From Chitinophagaceae bacterium (GTDB lineage: Bacteria; Bacteroidota; Bacteroidia; Chitinophagales; Chitinophagaceae), in contig CANGEZ010000111.1 in NCBI GenBank assembly GCA_947452875.1, positions 1 to 6,836 of the forward strand: a DNA stretch of 6,836 nucleotides. Reading direction: 5' to 3'. Each line of letters opens with the position of its first letter. Positions within the stretch are counted from its first letter, which is position 1. The notes below the pieces were generated by a model, which saw nothing but the letters and a program-made list of their open reading frames with translations, had not been told where the DNA came from and ran no database searches. Both the position numbers and the translations under genes were made by a program. Positions 1-5,546 of the stretch are shown here, piece after piece.

Positions 1-18
1 AAATAAGAACAATAGCAT

Positions 19-26
19 TAAATTTG
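19..26 (+). promoter_or_regulatory. Probable -7 promoter box for lon
   Basis: The octamer TAAATTTG is a perfect match to the Bacteroidota -7 element TAnnTTTG and ends 28 bases before the lon start codon. The same octamer occurs in the better supported promoter at 5487-5516. A -33 TTG at the usual 19-bp spacing would fall just left of the window, so it cannot be checked. Transcription would start roughly at 32-36 and give a leader of about 20 nt without a Shine-Dalgarno sequence, as is usual in this phylum. The box overlaps a small inverted repeat, AATTTG-C-CAAATT (21-33), which could be chance. Confidence 0.5.
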
Positions 27-54
27 CCAAATTGTCTTTTTATACAAAATCTAT

Positions 55-2451
55 ATGAGTAAAAATATTTTTATGCAGGGTAATGAGGATGAAATGGAGT
101 TTATGCCAATAATTCCTTTGAATGAAGAAGAACCAGGTGCCGATTCCACGCCGATTCCGGATGAATTGCCAATTTTACCTTTAAGAAATACAGTTTTGTT
201 TCCGGGTGTGGTTATTCCGATTACTGTGGGCAGAGACAAGAGCATTAAGGCTGTTTCTGATGCTTATAAAACTGACAAATTGGTTGGCGTTTTGGCACAA
301 AAAGACAGTAGCATTGAAGAACCAACCATAAATGATTTGGAAAAAATTGGAACGGTAGCGAAAATTGTAAAGTTGATTAAAATGCCCGATGGCGGCACTA
401 CGATTATCATCCAAGGACGTAGTAGATTCACCTGCATGGAATTTGTATCAGAAGATCCTTATTTCAAGGCAAAAATTCAATTAATAGAAGAAGAGGAACA
501 TAAAATGGATCCTGACTTCAATGCGATGATCAGCAGTATTAAAGATTTAGCCGGACAGATTGTGAATGTATCACCGAATATACCGAGTGAAGCTGCCATC
601 ATTTTAAAAAATATTGAAAAGCCTTCTTTCCTGATTCATTTCGTGAGTAGCAATCTCAACTGCGATTTGAAACAAAAACAACAATTACTTGAAATCAACA
701 ACATAAGAGAACGTGGTGAATTGTTGATGAACCTCATGCATACTGAATTACAATATGCTGAACTCAAAAATAAAGTAACCAATAAAACAAGAGCTGAACT
801 CGATAAACAACAACGAGATTATTTCCTACAACAGCAAATGAAAGCCATCAAAGATGAATTGGGTGGTGAAAACGCTGCTGAAGTAAAGGAAATGATGAAG
901 AAAGCTGAATCCAAAAAATGGACGGCCGCTGCAAAAGAAATGTTCAACAAGAGTATCGAGAAATTGGAAAGAATGCATCCTTCCACGCCCGATTATTCAG
1001 TTATTTATAACCATCTTGATTTGCTTCTCGACCTTCCATGGGAAGAGTACACTGAAGATTCATATGATTTAAAGAAAGCAAAAAAAGTGCTCGATAAAGA
1101 TCATTATGGCATGGATAAAATCAAGGAACGTATCCTTGAATATCTTGCTGTTTTGAAATTGAAAGGTGATATGAAAAGTCCAATCTTGTGTTTCATCGGC
1201 CCTCCGGGTATCGGTAAAACAAGTTTGGGCAAAAGCATTGCTGCAGCCATCAACAGAAAATACATCAGAGTAAGTTTGGGCGGTTTGCATGATGAAAGCG
1301 AAATACGTGGACACCGCAAAACCTATATTGGTGCCATGCCCGGAAGAATCATTCAATCTATCCGCAAAACGAAATCGAGCAATCCGGTTATGATTTTGGA
1401 TGAAATAGATAAAGTGGGTGCCGATCATCGTGGCGACCCTTCTTCAGCATTATTGGAAGTACTCGACCCTGAACAAAACAATTCTTTTTACGACAATTAT
1501 TTGGAACTAGAATACGACCTGAGTAAAGTATTGTTCATTGCAACTGCCAACAGCCTCAGCAGTATCCAACCTGCCTTGCGTGATCGCCTGGAAATCATCG
1601 ACCTAAGTGGTTATGCCATTGAAGAAAAAATTGAAATTGCAAAGCAACATCTGATTCCAAAGCAAAAACAAATGCATGGATTGAAAGAAAACAGTTTCAA
1701 AATGAATGATACTGTGATTGAAAAAATAATTGCAGATTATACAAGAGAAAGTGGTGTAAGAGAATTGGATCGTTTACTCGCAAGCGTGATGCGCTATCAG
1801 GCAAAAGAGTTTGTGGTAAAAGGCAAATTAAAAACAACCATCACAGCGGCTGATATTGAAAAGATATTGGGTAAATCAAAATTCAGTAATGAGATTTATA
1901 AAATGTCGAACATTCCGGGTGTGGCTATAGGCCTGGCCTGGACTTATGTTGGTGGTGACATTTTATTTATTGAAACACAGCTCAGTGATGGAAAAGGCGA
2001 ATTAAAAATGACCGGCAATTTGGGCAATGTGATGAAAGAAAGTGCGACTACTGCTTTCACATGGATTCAAACCAATGCGAAAAAAATAGGCATCAATGCC
2101 GAACTGTTTACAACAAAAAATGTTCACATACACATTCCTGAAGGTGCCGTTCCTAAAGATGGTCCGAGTGCAGGTATTACGATGATGACGGCATTAACAA
2201 GCGCATTCACCGGAAGAAAAATAAAACCTTATTTGGCGATGACCGGCGAAATTACTTTACGCGGGCAGGTATTACCAGTTGGTGGTATCAAAGAAAAAGT
2301 ACTAGCTGCAAAGCGCTCAGGTATAAAAGAAATCATTATGTGCTGGCAAAATGAAAAAGATGTAGAAGAAATCAATCAAAAATTCATCGGAGGCATTACT
2401 TTTCATTATGTGAAGACGATGCAGCAGGTGTTGGAGATTGCGTTAATTTGA
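55..2451 (+). CDS. lon: ATP-dependent Lon protease (endopeptidase La, LonA type)
   Basis: Lon is a cytoplasmic hexameric AAA+ serine protease that unfolds and degrades misfolded and short-lived regulatory proteins into peptides. At 798 aa it has the normal LonA length and all domains are intact. An acidic leader (1-38) precedes the N-terminal substrate-binding LON domain, which opens with PILPLRNTVLFPG (39-51). A helical/coiled-coil linker follows, with QQQMKAIKDELG near 259-270. The AAA+ module has Walker A GPPGIGKT (382-389), Walker B MILDE (446-450), sensor-1 N499, a probable arginine finger in ALRDRLEII (507-515) and sensor-2 R569 in GVREL. The protease domain starts near residue 620. Its catalytic dyad is Ser705 in PKDGPSAG (700-707) and Lys746 in GGIKEK (743-748). 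ATG at 55 is the first in-frame start after a stop at 19-21; Met7 (ATG at 73) is a possible alternative. No Shine-Dalgarno is visible. The last two codons and the stop (TTA ATT TGA) lie inside the downstream 8-bp repeat array. Confidence 0.98.
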   Translation: MSKNIFMQGNEDEMEFMPIIPLNEEEPGADSTPIPDELPILPLRNTVLFPGVVIPITVGRDKSIKAVSDAYKTDKLVGVLAQKDSSIEEPTINDLEKIGTVAKIVKLIKMPDGGTTIIIQGRSRFTCMEFVSEDPYFKAKIQLIEEEEHKMDPDFNAMISSIKDLAGQIVNVSPNIPSEAAIILKNIEKPSFLIHFVSSNLNCDLKQKQQLLEINNIRERGELLMNLMHTELQYAELKNKVTNKTRAELDKQQRDYFLQQQMKAIKDELGGENAAEVKEMMKKAESKKWTAAAKEMFNKSIEKLERMHPSTPDYSVIYNHLDLLLDLPWEEYTEDSYDLKKAKKVLDKDHYGMDKIKERILEYLAVLKLKGDMKSPILCFIGPPGIGKTSLGKSIAAAINRKYIRVSLGGLHDESEIRGHRKTYIGAMPGRIIQSIRKTKSSNPVMILDEIDKVGADHRGDPSSALLEVLDPEQNNSFYDNYLELEYDLSKVLFIATANSLSSIQPALRDRLEIIDLSGYAIEEKIEIAKQHLIPKQKQMHGLKENSFKMNDTVIEKIIADYTRESGVRELDRLLASVMRYQAKEFVVKGKLKTTITAADIEKILGKSKFSNEIYKMSNIPGVAIGLAWTYVGGDILFIETQLSDGKGELKMTGNLGNVMKESATTAFTWIQTNAKKIGINAELFTTKNVHIHIPEGAVPKDGPSAGITMMTALTSAFTGRKIKPYLAMTGEITLRGQVLPVGGIKEKVLAAKRSGIKEIIMCWQNEKDVEEINQKFIGGITFHYVKTMQQVLEIALI

Positions 2452-2557
2452 TAATTTGGTAATGTGTTAATTTGAAGATAGGACACTTCATTGTCCAAAT
2501 TACCAAATTGACACATTGTAATATTGATATTGGCTCATCACCAAATTATCAAATCAA
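2443..2557. terminator. Nested hairpin between convergent genes, possible bidirectional terminator
   Basis: Three stems nest within the repeat array. The outer stem is a perfect 15-bp inverted repeat, ATTTGATAATTTGGT (2446-2460) with ACCAAATTATCAAAT (2540-2554). Directly adjacent to it is AATGTGTTAATTTG (2461-2474), which pairs with CAAATTGACACATT (2504-2517) with a single mismatch that is a G-U wobble in RNA. Inside the 29-nt loop sits GGACA-CTTCAT-TGTCC (2481-2496), a 5-bp stem with a 6-nt loop. The position between two genes pointing at each other fits a shared bidirectional terminator or mRNA 3'-end stabiliser. Against a classical Rho-independent terminator, the long stems are AT-rich and no T tract follows on either strand. 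Confidence 0.45.
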
Positions 2558-2573
2558 TCAATTGTCAAATTGC
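2443..2573. repeat. Degenerate 8-bp repeat array (NNAATTTG), inverted around its centre
   Basis: The left part reads as four consecutive 8-bp units on the + strand: TTAATTTG (2443-2450), ATAATTTG (2451-2458), GTAATGTG (2459-2466) and TTAATTTG (2467-2474). The right part carries the same unit reverse-complemented: CAAATTAC (2496-2503), CAAATTGA (2504-2511), CACATTGT (2512-2519), a weak AATATTGA (2520-2527), then after a 14-nt break CAAATTAT (2542-2549), CAAATCAA (2550-2557), TCAATTGT (2558-2565) and CAAATTGC (2566-2573). The array fills the gap between two convergent genes and runs into both: it supplies the end and stop of lon and the last codons and TGA of the membrane protein. I know of AATTTG-rich intergenic stretches in Bacteroidota but cannot name a described family for this one. 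Function is unknown; a role in 3'-end formation is inference. Confidence 0.8.
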
Positions 2574-3037
2574 CTTCTCCGCTCCATCCAATCCTTCTCC
2601 TTCTCCGTTGTCAGCGCTTGTAACACGCCTGTGAAAAAGATGACTGCGACATTGATGAAAAGTATGAGCAAATTGAAGGCATAATACCTTTCAATATCAG
2701 GATAATGATTGGTAAAAAACTCTTTGAAATCAATAATCAAAATAACCGCCCAGCTGATTAATAAGGCAGTAAACAAAAAGTAAGAAATGTATTTCACCCA
2801 TCTTGATGGATGGAATTTTGTCTTTCTGAAGAATATGATATGGACCGTCCCAAACAAACTTGGCGGAATCAATAATACAATGCACATATAAAAATAGGTG
2901 AACCAAGGAATGGCATCAAAACCACTGCTGATCAACCTCAAAGCCAGCATGATTAATGCGACTAATAGAATAAATCCGATTACTGAAAACAAAATATTTC
3001 CAAACAATCTTAAAAACCTCCCACTCTGATTATACAT
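2558..3037 (-). CDS. Hypothetical four-helix membrane protein
   Basis: I do not recognise this 159-aa protein. Four hydrophobic stretches of membrane-spanning length are visible, at about residues 12-36, 46-70, 81-103 and 118-140. Basic linkers lie after the second (RKTKFHPSRW, 71-80) and the protein ends in a highly charged tail (TEKEKDWMERRRQ, 144-156). No catalytic or binding motif stands out, and there is no signal peptide beyond the first helix. It starts 8 nt after the stop of the M42 peptidase gene on the same strand, so it is probably the last gene of that operon. Its final codons (Q-F-D-N-stop) lie inside the 8-bp repeat array, so the C-terminal residues may derive from repeat sequence. 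The reading frame is real: it is long and unbroken, it has membrane-protein composition and it is tightly packed with its neighbour. It could be a small transporter accessory or a structural membrane protein; the sequence does not say. Confidence 0.8.
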   Translation of the reverse strand: MYNQSGRFLRLFGNILFSVIGFILLVALIMLALRLISSGFDAIPWFTYFYMCIVLLIPPSLFGTVHIIFFRKTKFHPSRWVKYISYFLFTALLISWAVILIIDFKEFFTNHYPDIERYYAFNLLILFINVAVIFFTGVLQALTTEKEKDWMERRRQFDN

Positions 3038-3045
3038 GTTTATGT

Positions 3046-4155
3046 TTATTTAAAATAACTCAGATTCGTTTTGGGAGTTAAGGTCAGTAAAGTTTCATAC
3101 ATCAATTTGATGGTGTTTTCGATATCGTCTTTGTGTAACATCTCCACTGTTGTATGCATATAACGCAAAGGAATTGAAATCAATACTGAAGGACATCCAT
3201 CATTGGCATAAGCAAATGAATCGGTATCTGTTCCTGTGCTTCTACTAACGGCACGTAACTGAACAGGAATTTTTGACTTAACAGCTACATCTTGAACTAC
3301 ATTCAATAATTTATTGTGTACAGCAGGACCATAACATAAAGAAGGACCCGCACCGCATTTACATTCGCCTTCGATAATCTTATTTATCATTGGAGTTGTG
3401 CTGTCATGAGTTACATCAGTAATAATGGCCACATCTGGCTTGATACGACGTGCAATCATCTCCGCTCCTCTTAAGCCAATTTCTTCTTGAACTGCATTCA
3501 CAACATATAAAGCATATGGCAATTTCTTTTTGTTTTCTTTCAGCAATCTGGCCACTTCCGCAATCATGAAACCACCTATTCTATTATCGAAAGCACGACC
3601 AATTAAATATCCGTGAGCCAGTTCATCGTAACCTTCTTCATAAGTAGCAACTGCTCCAATATGAATGCCTAAAGCTTCTACTTCTTTTTTATTTCGAGCT
3701 CCACAATCAAGAAAAAGATTGTCAACTTTTGGTTGAGGCTCTTTACTATCGTTGTTGCTTAAACGCGTGTGAATGGCTGGCCAACCGAAAACAGCTTTAA
3801 CCGGACCTTTTTTACCATGAATTAAAACACGCATTGAAGGTGCAATCTGGTGATCCACACCACCATTTCTTTTTAAATAAATTAAGCCTTCGGCAGAAAT
3901 ATAATTGACAAACCAACTGATTTCATCGGCGTGAGCCTCAATGACTACTTTAAATGTTGCTTTTGGATTTACGACACCAACAGCCGTTCCGTATGGATCC
4001 GTAAACATTTCATCCACATGAGGTTTTAAATAATTCATCCACAACACTTGCCCGCTGCTTTCAAATCCTGTTGGAGAAGCATTATTGATATATTCTTTAA
4101 GAAAAGCGTATGAAGCATCGCTCACAATTGATTTTTTAGATTTTGCCTTTGCCAT
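3046..4155 (-). CDS. M42 family metallo-aminopeptidase (FrvX/YsdC/TET-like)
   Basis: M42 peptidases are cytoplasmic, usually dodecameric, two-metal (Zn/Co) aminopeptidases that trim peptides from the N-terminus, typically products of larger proteases. This 369-aa protein has normal family length. Predicted metal ligands are His75 in EAHADEIS, Asp190 in AFDNR (bridging), Glu225 in QEEIG, Asp247 in ITDVTH and His334 in LRYMHT. Glu224 is the expected general base. The segment between His75 and Asp190 (about 80-180) corresponds to the family's inserted oligomerisation domain. The GTDTDSFA stretch (308-315) is also typical. The N-terminus is basic (MAKAKSKKS), with no signal peptide. The gene is third in the minus-strand cluster, 26 nt after the UbiA-like gene and 8 nt before the four-helix protein. 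The upstream gap has only an imperfect -7 box (TTAATTTG on the minus strand) without a -33 TTG, so it probably depends on the operon promoter. Exact substrate preference (aminopeptidase versus the family's annotated cellulase M or deblocking enzymes) cannot be read from sequence. Confidence 0.93.
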   Translation of the reverse strand: MAKAKSKKSIVSDASYAFLKEYINNASPTGFESSGQVLWMNYLKPHVDEMFTDPYGTAVGVVNPKATFKVVIEAHADEISWFVNYISAEGLIYLKRNGGVDHQIAPSMRVLIHGKKGPVKAVFGWPAIHTRLSNNDSKEPQPKVDNLFLDCGARNKKEVEALGIHIGAVATYEEGYDELAHGYLIGRAFDNRIGGFMIAEVARLLKENKKKLPYALYVVNAVQEEIGLRGAEMIARRIKPDVAIITDVTHDSTTPMINKIIEGECKCGAGPSLCYGPAVHNKLLNVVQDVAVKSKIPVQLRAVSRSTGTDTDSFAYANDGCPSVLISIPLRYMHTTVEMLHKDDIENTIKLMYETLLTLTPKTNLSYFK

Positions 4156-4181
4156 GTTTTTTTATTTAATAAACAAATTAA

Positions 4182-5012
4182 CTAAATAGTTGCCATATAA
4201 AGAGATAAAGCCGATAATATCATCAAGCCATCGACTAGAAAATAATAAAAATAATAACCTCTGGTTTTTAAAGCCAGTAAATAAATGATGAATGTCAATG
4301 AACCTACTGTAAGCAATAAAAACAGATATATTGAATTACCAACAAATTGATGCAATCCGAATAAAGACAATACATATCCGCCAAGAACAAACATCATTAT
4401 TATCGTCAATGTTTTTTTGCTAAAATCAGTTGCAATACTTGGCAAATTTCTCAATTTATCTATGCTCACGTCTCTTGAATCAAAAATCACACATAGCATC
4501 AGCATGAAAAAAAATCGCATGAAGAACAAGCAAATGACTTCATTCAGATGAGCCACGATTTCACCATAAGCAGGAATTAATACAGTAAAAAAACTCCAAG
4601 TAAATGCAAGCAACAATGTTTTTATAATTCCTGTATTCTTTCCCAATCTGAATTTGACGGAAGAGATAACCGGTAATAAATATAAAAAAGTAAGTATCGA
4701 AGCAATGGTTACCATTGGAAAAAATGAAGGCATTTGCCATAAATAATCAAGCACTGCGATTGTACTGGCCACAAACAAAATAAAATAACCCGAATAAGCA
4801 CTGAAAGTCAATGGACGCTTTTCTTTGTTGTCATTGTTTAGTTTACACAACATCCAGTATGTGTTATAAGCAGCAAGTGTGGCAAAAAAAACCAGACCAA
4901 ACACTTCAGGTCTGAATGGTAAATTTAATAATAGATAAGATTGATATACCAATGCGCCTGCACAAAAGGCGATAAAAATGGAATGCGATAAAATAAAATT
5001 AAGTATGCGCAT
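4182..5012 (-). CDS. UbiA-like polytopic membrane protein, degenerate prenyltransferase motif
   Basis: This 276-aa protein has about nine hydrophobic segments, near 8-29, 38-58, 72-92, 97-116, 128-148, 160-177, 200-222, 227-248 and 256-275. That number and spacing match UbiA-type integral membrane prenyltransferases. The second Asp-rich motif is recognisable as FDSRDVSID (177-185; D178, D181, D185), followed by LRNLPS. The first motif, normally NDxxDxxxD after the second helix, is reduced to AYNTYW (48-53): the Asn is kept but the metal-binding aspartates are absent. Lys131 and a TW/FP pattern at 138-147 sit where UbiA-like Bacteroidota proteins are conserved, judged from memory. Its ATG overlaps the TAA of the upstream lipoprotein gene by one base (TAATG at 5014-5010), so translation is probably coupled. 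Bacteroidota genomes often annotate such proteins as hypothetical or UbiA family. Whether it transfers a prenyl group, and to what, is open; classical MenA or UbiA activity seems unlikely without the first motif. Confidence 0.75.
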   Translation of the reverse strand: MRILNFILSHSIFIAFCAGALVYQSYLLLNLPFRPEVFGLVFFATLAAYNTYWMLCKLNNDNKEKRPLTFSAYSGYFILFVASTIAVLDYLWQMPSFFPMVTIASILTFLYLLPVISSVKFRLGKNTGIIKTLLLAFTWSFFTVLIPAYGEIVAHLNEVICLFFMRFFFMLMLCVIFDSRDVSIDKLRNLPSIATDFSKKTLTIIMMFVLGGYVLSLFGLHQFVGNSIYLFLLLTVGSLTFIIYLLALKTRGYYFYYFLVDGLMILSALSLYMATI

Positions 5013-5470
5013 TATGGTGTAATAAAATAAAGAGGATTTCCGGAAACTATCACATTGCTTTTGTGATCAGCGAAATCCTTGACATATACTTCAAAAAACA
5101 AAGTATCAGTAAAAGGTCGAGTAATATGCGCCGGAGGAAGTATGTTTCCTAAATCAACATTCACTTCTACATTCAAATTTTTTTTGTCAGCAATATCAAT
5201 TGGAGGAAATGGGATGGAATCAAAAGGACTTAATGAATCTGCCACATTTCTTACATAAACATAAGAAACTGAAGTATCCTGAAACCCAAAATCGCCTTCC
5301 AAATCAGTGAGTTGAAATTTTAATAAGGGGCCGTTGATGCTGGTATTGTCGCTCGACCAAGAATTAGGCGTTATTGATGAATAGGTTATTTTAGGTTCGG
5401 AAGTAAATTTGTCCTTACTGCAAGAAATCATAAAAAAAACAATAAGCACTAAAAAAAGTATTGTACGCAT
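5012..5470 (-). CDS. Small lipoprotein with beta-rich, DxEGDxG-containing domain
   Basis: This 152-aa protein starts with a short basic N-region (MRT), a hydrophobic core (4-13) and a lipobox-like MIS-C with the lipidated cysteine at 17. It should therefore be an SPase II-processed lipoprotein of about 136 residues. The residues after Cys17 are SKDK, which loosely resemble the charged export signal of Bacteroidota surface lipoproteins, so outer-leaflet display is possible but not shown. The mature part is rich in beta-branched and small residues. It has FQLTDLEGDFGF (52-63), an acidic glycine motif typical of Bacteroidota lipoproteins, and ends VYVKDFADHKSNVIVSG (128-144). That ending resembles the 'D-xAGN-SN' strand of Ig-like lipoprotein domains and suggests one beta-sandwich. 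It is the first gene of the minus-strand cluster, 17 bases downstream of a strong promoter match, and its stop codon overlaps the start of the UbiA-like gene. Its molecular function is unknown; metal binding by the acidic motif is speculation. Confidence 0.85.
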   Translation of the reverse strand: MRTILFLVLIVFFMISCSKDKFTSEPKITYSSITPNSWSSDNTSINGPLLKFQLTDLEGDFGFQDTSVSYVYVRNVADSLSPFDSIPFPPIDIADKKNLNVEVNVDLGNILPPAHITRPFTDTLFFEVYVKDFADHKSNVIVSGNPLYFITP

Positions 5471-5486
5471 CTTTTTATTTTGTAAC

Positions 5487-5516
5487 CAAATTTACATAAC
5501 CACATTGATATTCCAA
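5487..5516 (-). promoter_or_regulatory. Bacteroidota-type promoter of the minus-strand operon
   Basis: Read on the minus strand, this is TTG (5516-5514), a 19-bp spacer, then TAAATTTG (5494-5487). Both boxes and the spacing match the Bacteroidota housekeeping consensus TTG-N19-TAnnTTTG. The -7 box ends 16 bases before the ATG at 5470, which places the transcription start only about 8-12 nt upstream and leaves a very short leader without Shine-Dalgarno. It should drive the lipoprotein, UbiA-like, M42 and four-helix genes as one unit. Confidence 0.72.
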
Positions 5517-5533
5517 TCTTAAAATAAAAAAGC

Positions 5534-5541
5534 GATTTTTG
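5534..5541 (+). promoter_or_regulatory. Weak candidate -7 box of the LuxE-like gene
   Basis: GATTTTTG differs from TAnnTTTG only at the first base and is followed by CATAA and the ATG at 5547. That arrangement (TAnnTTTGC a few bases before ATG) is common in Bacteroidota genes with very short or no leader. No TTG lies at the usual 19-bp distance; the nearest (5505-5507) is 26 bp away. The call therefore rests on the -7 box and its position only. Confidence 0.3.
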
Positions 5542-5546
5542 CATAA

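Noticed and set aside
51..414. Two minus-strand frames under the 5' end of lon
   Set aside because: They are antisense to the conserved LON domain and lack any protein-family signal.
1069..1428. 119-codon open frame on the minus strand inside lon
   Set aside because: It lies antisense to the AAA+ Walker region of an intact lon, has no recognisable motif or start context, and is best explained as a codon-usage shadow.
2472..2684. 70-codon plus-strand frame following lon
   Set aside because: It starts inside the repeat array and then runs antisense to the 3' end of the membrane protein gene; composition and motifs give no support for a real protein.
4161..4173. Palindrome TTTATT-T-AATAAA between the UbiA-like and M42 genes
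   Set aside because: It is short, purely AT and has a one-base loop, so it cannot form a useful RNA hairpin and is likely by chance in an AT-rich gap.
4174..4181. TTAATTTG on the minus strand as a separate promoter for the M42 gene
   Set aside because: The second base of the -7 box is wrong and no TTG stands 19 bp upstream; the close gene spacing favours read-through from the operon promoter.
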